From Cafeteria roenbergensis (taxonomy: Eukaryota; Sar; Bigyra; Bicosoecida; Cafeteriaceae): a stretch of 64,000 nt of DNA. Position numbers and translations under genes: made by a program. The stretch lies in contig VLTN01000007.1 of assembly GCA_008330645.1 (NCBI GenBank), forward strand, positions 124,001 to 188,000. The letters are read 5' to 3'. The notes beneath the pieces are model-generated. The model saw nothing but the letters and a program-made list of their open reading frames with translations. It ran no database searches and had not been told where the DNA came from. Positions 1 to 11,596 of this stretch are shown here, one piece after another (position 1 is the stretch's first letter; each line of letters starts with the position of its first letter).

Positions 1-1
1 C

Positions 2-745
2 CCGCGCAGCGGCGTGGGCCGCCGGAGGGCAGCCACCGCGCGCGGGCCGAGCTCTCCGCTCGTGATTGTGCCCGGCGGCGGCGCGAGGCCCCGGCCAGCT
101 GTCGAGTCCTCGCCGACTGCCGCCTCCGCCAGCAGCGCCGGCGTTGCGGGCGACGCCCACGGCCTCGGCAATGCCCGCTTGCTGGCAGCCCTCGGCCTGA
201 GCCCCGCCTTCGTGGCCATGCAGACGGGCCAGCCCAGCTCGCAGGGCCTGCAAGCCTTCACCTCAGACCTCTCCATCGCGGCCTCTGCCGCGCCCTACGC
301 TCCCTCGGCCGACTCCCCCGCGGCGGCCTCGCGGTACCCCACGGGGCCCGTCCTTCGGGAGCCGTCTGCGCTGAGCATCGGCCTCGCGGCTGGGGACCAC
401 CGCCCCCACGACAAGGAGTCCTGCCGCGCCGCCAACGCGAGCAACCGCGCCCACAGCGGAGGGGGCAACCTGAGCAGCCCGCAGTGGGGCTGGTACGAGT
501 CCTTTTCGCCCCAGCTGGGGCCGCCGGGCACCCGGGCTATCGCCTCGGCGCAGGCCGCCCTGGGCACTGCCCCGCGGCAATTCACGCCGGCGGCGTCGGC
601 GCCGCTGGCGGCCCGGTCGCCGGTGCCCCCCGCCGCAGACCCAGCTGCAGCCACGGCCAAGTCGCCGCCCCGGCCGTCTGACGGCTTGGACATGTACGTC
701 TCGGGAATGGGCGGGCTGCCGCTTCCCGGAGCAGGGCCAAACTGA
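2..745 (+). CDS. hypothetical protein, 3' part of a gene cut by the window edge
   Basis: The frame is open from base 2 to a TGA at 743-745 (about 247 residues), with no stop upstream, so the true start probably lies outside the window. The product is rich in Ala, Ser, Pro and Gly and looks disordered. The only distinctive stretch is an aromatic block around residues 155-170 that reads SPQWGWYESFSPQ. I do not recognise a family. It could be the disordered C-terminus of a larger regulatory or scaffold protein. Both strands are open over part of this stretch, as is common at this GC content, so strand and coding status are only moderately supported. Confidence 0.45.
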   Translation, partial: PRSGVGRRRAATARGPSSPLVIVPGGGARPRPAVESSPTAASASSAGVAGDAHGLGNARLLAALGLSPAFVAMQTGQPSSQGLQAFTSDLSIAASAAPYAPSADSPAAASRYPTGPVLREPSALSIGLAAGDHRPHDKESCRAANASNRAHSGGGNLSSPQWGWYESFSPQLGPPGTRAIASAQAALGTAPRQFTPAASAPLAARSPVPPAADPAAATAKSPPRPSDGLDMYVSGMGGLPLPGAGPN

Positions 746-1197
746 CTCGGCAAACCGCGAGCCGCTGCTGGAGATGCAGTGCCAGGTCGGGCCCCGACGC
801 GGCCAGCTCCGGTCGCATGGCCCCGGGCGCTCGCTTATGATCCGGAATTGATGATTTTGGGAACGGTGGACTGAGGGCTGCTTGAGTGCGGAACCCGGGA
901 GTTGTTCACTTGTGTGTGCGTGCGCGTGGATGCCGGGGCGCGCGCTCGGCCTGGGTCTTGCCAGGCCTCGAGCGCGCCGCCTGCGAGCCTGCAGCGCGCT
1001 GCCAACGAGCTATGAGAACCGACGGCGGGCCCCGCCCCGGGTCGGCGGCCCGCGCCTGCGCGCGGCTGCCGGCCGAACGGCAACCGCCGCTCGCGGCACG
1101 CTTCAAACTCGGCAGCCTTGCGCCCATCTTGCAGCGCTCTGCCGCCAGTCTGCAGGCTCGCGCGAGCACTCGGCAGGCCCGCGCCCCTGCTGGCGAG
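746..1197. other. intergenic, upstream of PIG-V
   Basis: This 452-bp gap holds the 3' flank of the first gene and the presumed promoter and leader of the PIG-V gene. The frame leading into PIG-V is open from about 886 and has an in-frame ATG at 1012, so part of it could be an N-terminal extension. There is a GT-rich patch near 908-927. I see no TATA box or RNA gene. Confidence 0.5.
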
Positions 1198-3375
1198 ATG
1201 CGCGACGAGGCGCGCACAGCGCTCGCGGCCGCCCTCGTGCGCGGCGCGGTGGTGGCGGTGGCGGTGGTCACCGCGATGCTGGGCCGGCCTTACGACGACA
1301 GCATCGCAGTGGCTACGCCCCCTCTCGCCCCCGCCGCTGCCGCTGCTGAGGCCCCGGGGGCAGGCGCCGTGTCCTGGCTGGACGGCCTGCTGCTGCGGGC
1401 GGTCGTGCCGCTCGCCTCGTGGGACGGCGTGTTTTTCCAGCGAATTGCCGAGGCCGGCTACGAGTACGAGCAGTTCCACGCCTTCTTCCCGCTCGTGCCT
1501 GCGGTGGGGCGTGCCGTGTCCATCTGGGTCGTGCAGCCGATCTGCGCGGCAGCCGGCCAGCCTCTGAGCCCTCGCGTGTCCTGGGCTGTCGCGGCCGTGC
1601 TCGTGTCAAACGTGTCCCACGTCGTCGCCTGCGTCCTGCTGCTGTGGCTGACCGAGCGCGTCCTTGCCGTACCTGCCGGCAGGGGGACGAGCGGAAGCAG
1701 TCGGGCCGCGTCCAAGGCGGCCGCCCGGCGCCTGGCCGTCACGGCAGCCACGCTCTTCGCCATCACGCCGGCAGGCGTCTTCGCCTCGGCAGCCTACACC
1801 GAGTCGCTCTTCGCCGCCCTGACCTTTGGCGGCCTGCTCCTCGTGGAGCGCGCCCGCTCGCTGGTCGTGGAGGCGACGGCTGCGGAGAGGGCTGGGTCCT
1901 GGGCGGGCGCCCTTGGTTTCGCCAGCGCCGGCGCGCTGGTGCTCGCGGCAGCAACGCTGGCCCGTTCCAACGGCGCCACACACGCCGGGTACCTGGGGTA
2001 CTGGGCGCTCGAGGCCGCTGCCTGCGTGCTGGGCCCGGTGCTGCTCGTCCCTGCCTCGGTCTCCAAGGGGGAGACTCGGTGGGGCGCCGCCGTGCTCTGG
2101 GGCCGGTGGCTGTGGGGGTCGGGAGGGGACGGGGAGGCCGAGGCAGGGGAGTCCGACGGCCGCCAGCACGCGCCGCAGAGCCTGCGTCGCCGCCCCGCCC
2201 GCCGCGCCGCTGAGGCTGCCGTGGCCGGCGCCTTCGAGCAAGGGGCAGTCAGCCCCGTGTCAGAGGCGGACCGCCGCCTCGCGAGCGCGTCGCTCTGGTC
2301 GCCCTCCCCCGTCCTGGCCTCCCACGCGAGCGACTGGATCTGCCCCTGCCTCACAGCCGACCGCCGCGCCACCGACGCTGCTGGGTGGCTCTTTGCGCCG
2401 GAGGCCGCGGGCGCCGCTGGCGCGCCCGGGCCGCTTCCCGTGGAGGCCGTGGAGCGGCCCACCGTCGCGCAGCGCCTGGCCGCGCTGTCCGTCGCCGGGG
2501 TGGGCCTCGCGCTGGCAGGGGTCGTGGCTCTGCCGCTGCTCGCCTTCGCGCTGTACGGCCACGCCCTGTACTGCGGCTGGCCCGCGTGGCTGGAGGCGGC
2601 TGTCGAGGCTCTGGGCGGGACCACCGGGCACCTGCCCGCCGCCGCGGCGTGGGCGGCGCGCGTGCTGGTAGACCCCCCGGTGCGGCTGCTGCTGGGACTC
2701 GCCTCGGACGGCCCCATCGACTGGCTTCCGCGCCAAGGGTCCCACCCCGACCGCCCCTGGTGCGGCTCCGCCGGGGGCCTCGGGCTCTACGGGTTCGTGC
2801 AGGACGAGTACTGGGGGGTGGGGGCCTTCCGCTACTGGCGCCTCTCGCAGCTCCCCAACTTCGCCCTGGCAGCCCCGGCGCTGGCGGCGGCCACGTGCGG
2901 CGTGCTGTGGTACTTCCACGGCCGCATCGGCCGGACAATCTGCGGGGTGGGCGGACTGCTGGCGGCCGCGGGCGGCGTGGCCGCGCCGGGAGCGCTGCAG
3001 TGGGGCACGGCTCTGCCGGCAGGCACGCCGTCGATGCTGGCCCGTGCGGCGGCAGCCTCTTCGGCGCGGGTGTCCGCCCGCGCCACCGCATGGCCGGTGC
3101 CGTGGCAGGCGGCCGCCATGACGCTGTCGCCGAGGGCTCTGCCGTACGTCGTCCACCTGGGCCTTCTCACGGTGGGCGCGCTCGTGGGCATGCACGTGCA
3201 GGTTGTGACGCGGTTCCTGGCGGCGTGCCCGGCCCTGCACTGGTGGCTGGCCGCGCTGTGGCTCTGGCCGGACCACGCTGAGCGTGCCAGGTACCGGTGG
3301 TGGGTCGCAGCCTGGCTGACAGGGTACACTGCCATAGGGACCGTCCTATTCCCCCTCTTCTACCCGTGGACGTGA
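1198..3375 (+). CDS. PIGV: GPI mannosyltransferase 2 (PIG-V/Gpi18)
   Basis: This is a multi-pass ER membrane enzyme of the PIG-V family, which adds the second mannose to the GPI anchor precursor from dolichol-phosphate-mannose. Family landmarks are clear: a luminal block WDGVFFQRIAEAGYEYE followed by AFFPLVP (about residues 74-105), an AAYTESLFAALTFGG helix near 200, a RSNG block near 260, and a C-terminal segment with YWGVGAFRYW and PNFALAAP (about 540-560). The protein ends in FPLFYPW. At 725 residues it is longer than human PIG-V (about 490), mainly through a low-complexity loop at about 300-440. I chose ATG 1198 because it opens directly into a membrane helix; ATG 1012 would add 62 Arg/Ala-rich residues. 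No intron is needed. Confidence 0.88.
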   Translation: MRDEARTALAAALVRGAVVAVAVVTAMLGRPYDDSIAVATPPLAPAAAAAEAPGAGAVSWLDGLLLRAVVPLASWDGVFFQRIAEAGYEYEQFHAFFPLVPAVGRAVSIWVVQPICAAAGQPLSPRVSWAVAAVLVSNVSHVVACVLLLWLTERVLAVPAGRGTSGSSRAASKAAARRLAVTAATLFAITPAGVFASAAYTESLFAALTFGGLLLVERARSLVVEATAAERAGSWAGALGFASAGALVLAAATLARSNGATHAGYLGYWALEAAACVLGPVLLVPASVSKGETRWGAAVLWGRWLWGSGGDGEAEAGESDGRQHAPQSLRRRPARRAAEAAVAGAFEQGAVSPVSEADRRLASASLWSPSPVLASHASDWICPCLTADRRATDAAGWLFAPEAAGAAGAPGPLPVEAVERPTVAQRLAALSVAGVGLALAGVVALPLLAFALYGHALYCGWPAWLEAAVEALGGTTGHLPAAAAWAARVLVDPPVRLLLGLASDGPIDWLPRQGSHPDRPWCGSAGGLGLYGFVQDEYWGVGAFRYWRLSQLPNFALAAPALAAATCGVLWYFHGRIGRTICGVGGLLAAAGGVAAPGALQWGTALPAGTPSMLARAAAASSARVSARATAWPVPWQAAAMTLSPRALPYVVHLGLLTVGALVGMHVQVVTRFLAACPALHWWLAALWLWPDHAERARYRWWVAAWLTGYTAIGTVLFPLFYPWT

Positions 3376-3847
3376 TGTGCGTTTGTGCCAGTTGCAGCGG
3401 CCCGGCAGGGGGCTCACGGGGGGAGGGGGGGAGGGGGGGAGTTGGGGGAACGGCGGGGCAAGAGCCGCAGCGAGCTCGGACGTCGTCTTCCCCGCTCTGC
3501 ACACCCCCATCCTCCCCCATGCATGCCCCTGCCCTCTCAGTTCTTTCGTTTCTCGCGCTTCTGGCAGCGTCAAAGCAGCGCTGCAAGGCTGCACTGGTCG
3601 GATCTGAACTGTGTGTGCGGGGGGCTCGGCGCCGCCATGTGCCTTGCCTCGCAATGCAGAGGGACGGCAGCAACGGAGGGTGCTTCTAAAACGCGGTGGT
3701 CGGCGTGCTCGAGCACGGTCATTGGCCGAAGCAGACACCATGCATCAAGACCTCGAAAGCTAGCACTCAATTGCTTGGCACGCGCGCTCGCGCACCGCAG
3801 GAAGCGCCCCCGCTGCACGCGAGCCGTGCGGGTGCAAGCAGCCGCGG
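3376..3847. other. convergent intergenic region with G-rich tract
   Basis: This gap lies between the 3' ends of PIG-V (+) and glutamate synthase (-), so it should hold both 3' UTRs and terminators. Its left part carries several long G runs (3407-3460) on the plus strand, a good candidate for G-quadruplex formation. The short open frames in it look like GC-driven noise. Confidence 0.55.
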
Positions 3848-6800
3848 TCACGCCCGCTCGGCCTCGGCCTCGGCTGCCGCGATGAGCGCGGGCACGTCGA
3901 GCGCGCCGGCGGAGGCGCGGCCCCCCCCCGCGCGCTCGAGGGCAAAGGACCGGCTGGACCAATTCGGCACGTGCGCCATCGCCTGGCTCTGCCTGCTGAG
4001 GGGCTCCGTGTTGGGCTCGACGCGCCAGAAGAGGGGTAGGAACTCGTCGAAGCGCTCGAGAATGACGCAGCCGCGCGCGCTGCCGGTGTTGGCCACGTGC
4101 TCCTCGATGAGGGTCCGGAGATCCGCTGCCTCGTCGCTGCCAGGCTCGATGCGCACGGGCTCCACCATGCCAGTGTTGTAGCGGTCGAGGAAGCTGTCTT
4201 GGTGGTCCAGCACGAAGGCGCAGCCGCCGCTCATGCCGGCTCCGAAGTTGCGCCCGGTGCCGCCCAGCACCACCACGGTGCCGCCCGTCATGTACTCGCA
4301 GCAATGGTCGCCCGCGCCCTCCACGACGGCCACTGCGCCGCTGTTGCGCACGGCGAAGCGCTGCCCGGCCATGCCCGCGGCGAAGAAGCGGCCGCCCGTG
4401 GCGCCGTACAGCACGGTGTTGCCGGCGATGACCGAGGTCTTGGGGAGGCCGGCCGCCTCCGCCGTGGCCTGGCCCGGCGTCTGGGAGGCCTTGGCCTTGG
4501 TGGCGAGCTCCGAGCCCGCGCGGGCAAGGAGCGCGGCCCGGCCCACAGCGTCCTCCTGGGGGGCGATGACCACCTCTCCGCCGAACATGGACTTGCACAC
4601 GTAGTCGTGCGCCTCGCCGCGCAGCACCAGGCGCATGCCGCGGTGGCAAAAGGCGCCGAAGGACTGCCCGGCGATGCCGTGGAAGTGCAGCGTGAGGGTG
4701 CCGGGGGGCAGCCCGGCGTCGCCGGTGCGGCTGGCGAGCTCGCCTGCGAGGCGCGCGCCCACGGACCGGCTGGCGTTGGCGATGGGGAAGTGGAGGTCGC
4801 TCAGGGAGCCGCCGGAGACGACGCGGGAGGCGGCCGCGGTGGCGGCGTCATGGCCCGCCGGGGCGGACGCAGCCGCCGAGGCAGCGGCGGCCGCGTTTCC
4901 GACGGGGCCGCGGTCCAGGCCCGTGCCGTGGGCCGCCACGAGGCCGTCGATTGAGGGCTCGATGGTGCGCCAGACCACCTCGTCGAGGTAGGTGGGGTCG
5001 CGGAGGTCGCCCGCGATGCCGAGCTTGGCCTGGGGCTCGTTGCGCTGCCCGGCCGGGCGGGTGCAGCGGGTGTCGCAACCCTCGGGAGCCGTGGCGCGCG
5101 TGAGGAGAGCCGACACGTCCATGGTGCCCTTGGGGAATGCGGCGTCGCTGCGGCCGCTGAGCAGGTCCGCCCTGCCCACGGCCTCGTCGAGGGAGCGGAA
5201 GCCGAGGCGGGCGAGCTCCTGTCTGGTCTGCTCGGCGGTGTGGAGGAGGAAGGAGACGACGTGGTCCGGGTGGCCCTTGAAGCGCTTGCGCAGCTCGGGG
5301 TCCTGGGTGGCGATGCCCACGGGGCAGGTGTTGAGGTGGCACTTGCGGGCCATGACGCAGCCGAGGGCGACGAGGGCGGAGGTGCCGAAGCCGAACTCCT
5401 CGGCGCCCAGCAGGGCGCCCATTACCACGTCGCGGCCCGTCTTGAGGCCGCCGTCCACGCGCAGGCGCACGCGGTCGCGCAGACCGTTCTGGGCCAGCAC
5501 CTGGTGGGTCTCGGCCAGCCCCAGCTCCCAGGGAAGCCCGGCGTGCTTGATGGACGAGAGCGGGCTGGCGCCGGTGCCGCCGTCGTTGCCGCTGATCTGG
5601 ATGTAGTCGGCGTGGCCCTTGGCCACGCCCGCAGCGATGGTTCCCACTCCCGTCGTGGACACCAGCTTGACGATGACCTCCGCGCGCTGGTTGACCCGCT
5701 TGAGGTCGTAAATGAGCTGCGCCAGGTCCTCGATGCTGTAGATGTCGTGGTGCGGGGGCGGGCTGATGAGGGTGACGCCCTCGACGCTGTGCCGGTTCTT
5801 CGCAATCTCGGCGTTGACCTTGTGGCCCGGGATGTGGCCGCCCTCCCCGGGCTTGGAGCCCTGGGCCATCTTAATCTCGAGCTGCTCCGCGTGCGCCAGG
5901 TACGACGGGGTCACGCCGAAGCGCGCGGACGCGATTTGCTTGATCTTGGAGTTCCCGAGGTCGCCAGCGACGGGGTGCCAGGACTCCGACAGGCTCACCT
6001 CGGGCATGTCCCGGGAGTAGGGCCGGTGGCGGCGGGGGTCCTCGCCCCCCTCGCCCGTGTTCGAGCGCGAGCCGAGCTTGTTGGCGGCGATGGCGAGCGC
6101 CTCGTGCGCCTCGCGGCCGATGGAGCCGTGCGACATGGCCTGCGTGGAGAAGCGGCGCGCGATGCTCACCGCGTCCTCCACCTCCTCGATGGGGACGGGG
6201 CCGGACGGGAGAGGGTCCGCTTGCAGCGCGTCGCGCACGAAGGTGAGCGGCCGGCCGTCGGCCTCGCTGGCGTAGGCCTCGTAGCCAGCGTGCGCCTTTG
6301 CAAACGACTCGGCGCTGCCGTCCTCCGCGGCAGCCTCGGCCGCCTTGACGGACGACGCCCGCAGCTTGTTGAACACGGGCGGGTTGAGGGAGTGGTACTC
6401 GCCGTCCTTGACGCTGCCGTACGCTCCGGAGCGCGTGAGGGGGGATCCGCGCTTCCAGGCGATGGGGCCGCCAAACGCGGAGGCGTGCCACGCGAGGGCG
6501 TCGCGGCCGAGCGCCTCCCAGCCGACCGTGGGCAGGCGGCTCGCGGTGCCCTCGAACACCTCGCTCACCACCTCGTCCGCGAGCCCGATCGCCTCGAAGA
6601 TCTGCGCGCCGCGGTACGAGTCCACGGTGCTGATGCCCATCTTGCTCATGATACGCATCAGGCCGTCCTCCAGCGCGGAGCGGTAGTTCACGAGCGCCTC
6701 CTCCACGGACAGCTCCGCCAGGCTCTTTGCCTCCTCCTCCGAGGTGGATGCGGCGCCCTTGAGCGCGTCGGCTGCCGCCAGCTCCGCGACTGTCTCCATG

Positions 6801-9777
6801 GCCATGTACGGGAAGACGACGGACGCCCCGTAGCCGAGCAGCGCCGCCACGTGGTGGTCCTCCCTCGCGTCGCCGCTCTCCACCAGCAGCGACGCGCGCA
6901 TGCGCTTCCCCTTGCGAATGAGGTGGTGGTGCACCGCGCCGACCGCCAGCAGCGACGGCACGGGCGCGCGCTCGGCCGACACGTTCCTGTCCGAGAGGAG
7001 GATGTATGAAACGCCAGAGTCCACCGCGGCCTCGGCGGCGCGGCAGAGCTCCCGCACGCCGTCGCGCAGGCCGCCGGGGCCGGCGTTTGCGTCAAAGGTT
7101 GCGCTGAGCGTCTCGGACGCGAACTCGCGGTGGCCCACGAGCCAGGCCAGCTGCGCCTCCGTCACCACCGGGGAGGGCAGGCGGACGAGGAAGGAGGCGA
7201 ACTGGGTCTCCTCCAGCAGCATGCCCTTGCGCCCGAAGGTGATGCTCAGCGACATGGTGGAGCGCTCGAGGAGCGGGTCGATGGGGGGGTTGGTGACCTC
7301 GGCGAAGCGCTGCTTGAGGTAGCGGTAGGCCTGCTGGGGCTTGGAGCTGAGAGCGGCCAGGGGCGTGTCGTCGCCCATGGAGCCGATGGGCTCGTGCGCG
7401 GTGGCGGCGGCGGCGCGCACGATGAGCGTCTCGTCCTCTCGGCTCCAGCCGAAGGCGCGCTTCAGGCGGGCGCGGTCCTCCAGCTCCTGGAGCAGGGGGG
7501 CGGGCAGGTCCTCCGGGGCGAGGGCCTTGGCGCGCGGGACGCGGCGGCGCCGGGGCTTGGGCGGCTCCTCCCCGGCGGCGGCGGCGGCGGCGGCGGCCTC
7601 CGCTTCCTCCTTGGCAGCAGCCTCGGCCGCGGCCTTGGCCTCCTCAGCCGCCTGGGCCTCGGCCGCGGCCTCGAGCTGCTGCTTCGCCCTCACGGGCGAG
7701 ATGACGCGCATCAGCGTCTCCGTGGAGAGGATCTGGCCGAGGCCCTTGCGGCCGCCGGTGAGGTGCCGCACCGAGCGCTCGAGCCACGCGGAGTAGGGGC
7801 GGGCGGTGGCGAGCTGGGTCTTCACGTCCTGGTTTCGCAGGAGCACTCCGGTCTCGACGTCGGCAACGAGCATCTCGCCCGCGCCGAGGCGCCCGCGCTC
7901 GACCACCATCTCGGTCGGGACGGACACGATGCCCACCTCGGAGCCGACGATGAGCTTGTTGCTGGACGTGAGCCAGTACCGGAGGGGGCGCAGGCCGTTG
8001 CGGTCGAGGGACGCGGCGGCCACGCGGCCGTCCGTGAAGCAGAGGGCGGCAGGGCCGTCCCACGGCTCCATGAGAGTGCGCTGGTACTCGAAGAAGGCGC
8101 GCACGCGCGGGTCCATCTCCTTGTGGTTCTCAAAGGCCTCGGGCACGAGCATCGCCGCAGCGTTGGCGGGCGAGCGCCCGCACTGCACGAGCAGCTCCAT
8201 CACGTTGTCTAGCGCCGCCGAGTCGCTGCCGCCCTCCTGGATGACGGGTGTGAGGTCGCTGAAGCGACTGCCAAACACGTCGGAGCGCAGCGACTCCTCG
8301 CGCATGCGCATCCAGTTGATGTTGCCCTGCAGCGTGTTGATCTCGCCGTTGTGCGCCAGCATGCGGAAGGGCTGCGCCGTGTACCACATGGGCATCGTGT
8401 TGGTCGAGTACCGCTGGTGAAAGAGGGCGAGGGCGGACTGGAAGTCGCTGTCGTTGAGATCCGGGAAGAGGTTTCGCACGTTGGGCGCCACGACCAGCCC
8501 CTTGTACACGATGGTGCGCGACGAGAACGACGCCGCGTAAAAGTCCAGGGGCGCCCTGCCGTCCGCAACGGCGTCCCGCGACGCCTCGCTGAACTTGCGC
8601 TCCATGGTGCGGCGCGCGAGGTACAGCAGGCGCTCAAACGTCTCGTGCGCCGTGTTGCGTGCCGCGGGGCCAAGCGAGCCGCTCAGCGCCTCGCGCAGCG
8701 GCACAGGGGCGCGCATGACGAGCTGCTGCATGTCCGGCCGGGACAGGGCCGCGGCCTTGCCAAGCGCGTACGTGCCCATGGGCACCTCGCGCCACGCCAG
8801 AACCTCCACTCCGAGCTGGGTCACCACGCTCTCGCAAAGCTGCCGCAGCTCTAGGCGCTCGGGCTCGCTCAGGCGCGCCGAGTGGCCCGGCAGCATGAGC
8901 ATACCGATGGCAATGGGCTCGTCGTGGGGCATGCTGATCGCCGCCATGTCCACGCCGGCCGCGCTGAGCGCCTTGCGAAAGAAGAGGCGGGGAATCTGGG
9001 TCATCACCCCGACTCCATCGCCGGTCAGCGAGTCCGCCGCGGCGGCACCGCGGTGGTCGAGGCGGCGAACGGCCTCGAGGGCCTCGTGCACGGTCGTGTG
9101 CGTGGGCGTGCCTGCGCGACGGGCCACAGGCGCGCGCGGGACACACACACGCAAAGCGGTCAGCGGCGTTGACGAAATGCAACCGCGTCTCCGCTGGCCG
9201 GCCGACGTGGCCGGCACACGAGCCCGCAGGAGGGCCAGGGGCCCGGGCGGGCAGCGAGCAGAGGCCGCGCGGCTGCTGGCGCGCGGCGGGGGGCCCGGGC
9301 GTGCGAGGCGCGCGCGGCCTCGACGGCCGCGAGCGGGGCGGGCGGCCACGCTCGGCAGGCCGATTCGCCGCGGCCGACGCAACCAGGTTGACGCCCGCTT
9401 GGTGGCGACTCGCCGCAGGCGCCCGCTGAGCCACCCCCAGCGCAGCCCACAGCCCAAGCTGCAGCATGGGGAAGCATGCGTTGGGGGCGGCCTTTCCCAT
9501 TTGGGGCCGCGGGGAGGCCCGGGCCGCGAGGGCGCAATCGGAGAAAGGGAGCCTTCAGGGCCTCACCGTTCAGATCCGCAATGAAGCCCACGCCGCACGC
9601 GTCCCGCTCCTTCGCCGGGTCGTACAGGCCTGTCTTGCGGGGCAGGAAGGCGGGCGTCCGCGAGCCGTCAGGGTTGACGGTCATGAACCCGCGGCCTGCG
9701 CTGGCGGCAGCCGTGCGCTGAGCAGTCGACCGGCGGGCAGTGCGACGGGCCGCAGCCGCGGCGGAGGACGAGAGCAT
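3848..9777 (-). CDS. glutamate synthase large chain (GOGAT, ferredoxin-type or alpha subunit)
   Basis: This enzyme converts glutamine plus 2-oxoglutarate to two glutamates. I model two exons, 9567-9777 and 3848-9111, joined by a 455-bp phase-1 intron, giving 1,824 residues. The join rebuilds the start of the glutaminase domain: CGVGFIADLNG then TPTHTTVHEALEAV. Cys61 is the expected N-terminal nucleophile after a 60-residue Ser/Ala/Arg-rich presequence, which suggests import into an organelle. Further landmarks are RYSTNTMP and HNGEINTLQGN (glutaminase), an FMN barrel with ISGNDGGTGASPLSS, and the 3Fe-4S triad CVMARKCHLNTCPVG (about 1320-1335). The GXGXG domain closes the chain. No FAD/NAD(P)H beta domain follows, so the electron donor is ferredoxin or a separate subunit. 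An Ala/Glu-rich insert of about 60 residues plus an extra linker follow the glutaminase domain. Confidence 0.93.
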
Positions 9778-10227
9778 CGGCCGGGAGCTAGGAGGCTGGC
9801 GCTTCCCGACTGGGTACCCTGCTCGCCTCGGCGCAGATCGCGGCGCCTTGCTGCGCGCGCGTTCCGAGTGTGCCAGCGCGGAGGCGGTTGCTGGTTTCAA
9901 CTTGCGCTTGACGGACTGACCCGCGACGGGTCACACGCTCTCCGCGCATTCAGTCCGACGCCATACGGCGCGCAAGGCGCAGCCCGCGCGGGGGCCAGGC
10001 GCGTGCCGCTCTGGCCCCGCCGCACCAAACACGCATAATCAAGTTACGGAGACAGAAAGCAGCTCCATAGCGGGCGTGGCGGTCGAGAGCAGGACAAGGC
10101 GCGGCTGTCCGACCACCCCGCGCCCCTGCCGACCGCCCGCCTCGCCTCCCGCAGCCTCCGCGCGCTCCGCTGCAAGCCCCACCGCCAAAACCAGCGAGGT
10201 GCCTTCAGCGTCCCTGCTGGAACCCGC
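9778..10227. other. intergenic, GOGAT upstream region
   Basis: This 450-bp stretch lies between the start of glutamate synthase and the stop of the ParB-like gene, both on the minus strand. It should hold the GOGAT promoter and leader and the neighbour's 3' UTR. The GOGAT frame stays open to about 9900 without another ATG. I see no RNA gene or repeat. Confidence 0.5.
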
Positions 10228-11380
10228 CTAGACGGATGCGGACGCAGTGGTGTTGCCGCAGTCCGGGTAGTCGACCGTGCCAGTGCCCCACCCCGGCAGC
10301 GGCTGCGCCGCCGCCGACTGGCTCAGAGCGATGGCCTGCCCCAGGGCTGCTCCAATCGCAGAGCTCTCGGCCGTATAGCAAAGCTCGTCGTCGAAGGGGG
10401 CGGCCGCGCAGTACGCCCAGCGAGCGGCGCCCACTGCGCGGTTGCCCTTTGCGCCTCGCAGCGCGCTGCCGGCTGCAACCGACGCACCGCCCGCTGCCGG
10501 CAGCAGGTTGTAGCCCCGCAAGAACTGCGCGTACAAAAAGTCCTGGTAGGAGGACCCCTCCACGGCGCCGTACCCACCGTTGTTCCGGACGCCCCAAACG
10601 AGGGAGCGGTACGGGTCGTTGACCATACGAGTCAGCGTGGTTGGGAGCAGGTTGGGGTGCATGGGAGCCCCGTCCTTGTCGTCAAACAGCCACAGCAGGT
10701 CGCGCTCCAGCATCGCCGTCCAGAAGAGGCCAAGCGTCGGCGATGCGGACAGGTCGTCTGTGATGTTCAGCACGACGAGCCGGTCGTCCGACTTGCGGTC
10801 CGCCAGCCACAGGGCAAGCGCCGAGTGGTGGTGGTCCGTGATGAACAGGTCGCCCTCGATGCCAACCACGGCAGGAACGATGTGCTTGCCCCAGTACTTT
10901 TGAAGGTCCGAAGATCCCATCGACGCGTACCGCGCCGTCTTGCACCGAATCTCCTCCATGCCCACCAGGGCTTGCGTGGGGCGAATACGGCTGCTCGTCA
11001 CGTCGATCGAACAGAGCGACCGGACCGACGGGTGGGAGCCGCAGGCCGGGAAATCGGATGGCGTCGTCTTGGCCCAGGCTGCGGTGGAGGGCGTCGCGTC
11101 GGTTGCAGCAGCGCTCGAATCTCGCCGCGCAACTCGCAAGCCAGGGCGCGCTTGCGCAAATACGGTCCGGCCACGGAAGCTCGAGCGTCCCAAAGCCACA
11201 CCAGGCGGCCAAGGCTCCCGCAGATCACGCCCATGGCCGCAAACGCAACGGAGATTCGAGGTGCTGCTGGCCGGCAGAGGACGAATCTTGAACGCGAGCA
11301 CTGAGCCTCTTGCGCGCGCATCACAGTGCCTCACCCGCAGACGCGACAAGCACTGTCAGGGTCATGGCAATCTTCATCAT
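10228..11380 (-). CDS. secreted ParB-like nuclease-domain protein (ParBc_2-like)
   Basis: Exons 11335-11380 and 10228-11078 flank a 256-bp phase-1 intron (GTGAGG to CGCAG). The product has 298 residues. The short first exon, read across the join, gives a signal peptide: MMKIAMTLTVLVASA then AWAKTTPSD, with a plausible cleavage site after AWA. The mature part contains SSRIRPTQALVGMEEI, then VVGIEGDLFITDHHHSALAL, which resembles the putative ParB-like nuclease family also found as secreted proteins in bacteria and fungi. Six cysteines in the mature chain fit an extracellular protein. Family membership is from motif memory. Whether it cuts DNA or acts as an NTP-binding switch, as other ParB folds do, is unknown. 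The gene is one of three minus-strand genes in a row. Confidence 0.68.
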
Positions 11381-11596
11381 GATGGCGGCCAGGGGGGTGG
11401 GATGCGCGCCCTCGTCGACTCAAGGTGCTGCCGCGCAGCCCGCGAACACCGGCAACGGGCGACTCGCGTGCTCTGCCGCTCTGTTCAGCGGGAAACGCCC
11501 CTTGAGCGCCCCCCCATGCAAGCACGCAACGATGCAGGCGGAACAGCTTTCGCAAGGCGCATTCGTGGGCACAGCCTTGCCAGGCGCATCGAGCGG

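Noticed and set aside
886-1197. N-terminal extension of PIG-V from upstream starts
   Set aside because: The extension is Arg/Ala/Pro-rich and precedes the membrane helix with which family members begin. ATG 1198 fits better.
5240-7009. 589-codon plus-strand open frame inside glutamate synthase
   Set aside because: Antisense shadow of a secure conserved gene, with no recognisable domain.
10228-11380. Bacterial contamination or prophage origin suggested by ParB, EngB, GOGAT and ATP-grasp names
   Set aside because: The genes have spliceosomal introns or organelle presequences, the same composition as their neighbours, and eukaryotic genes on both sides.
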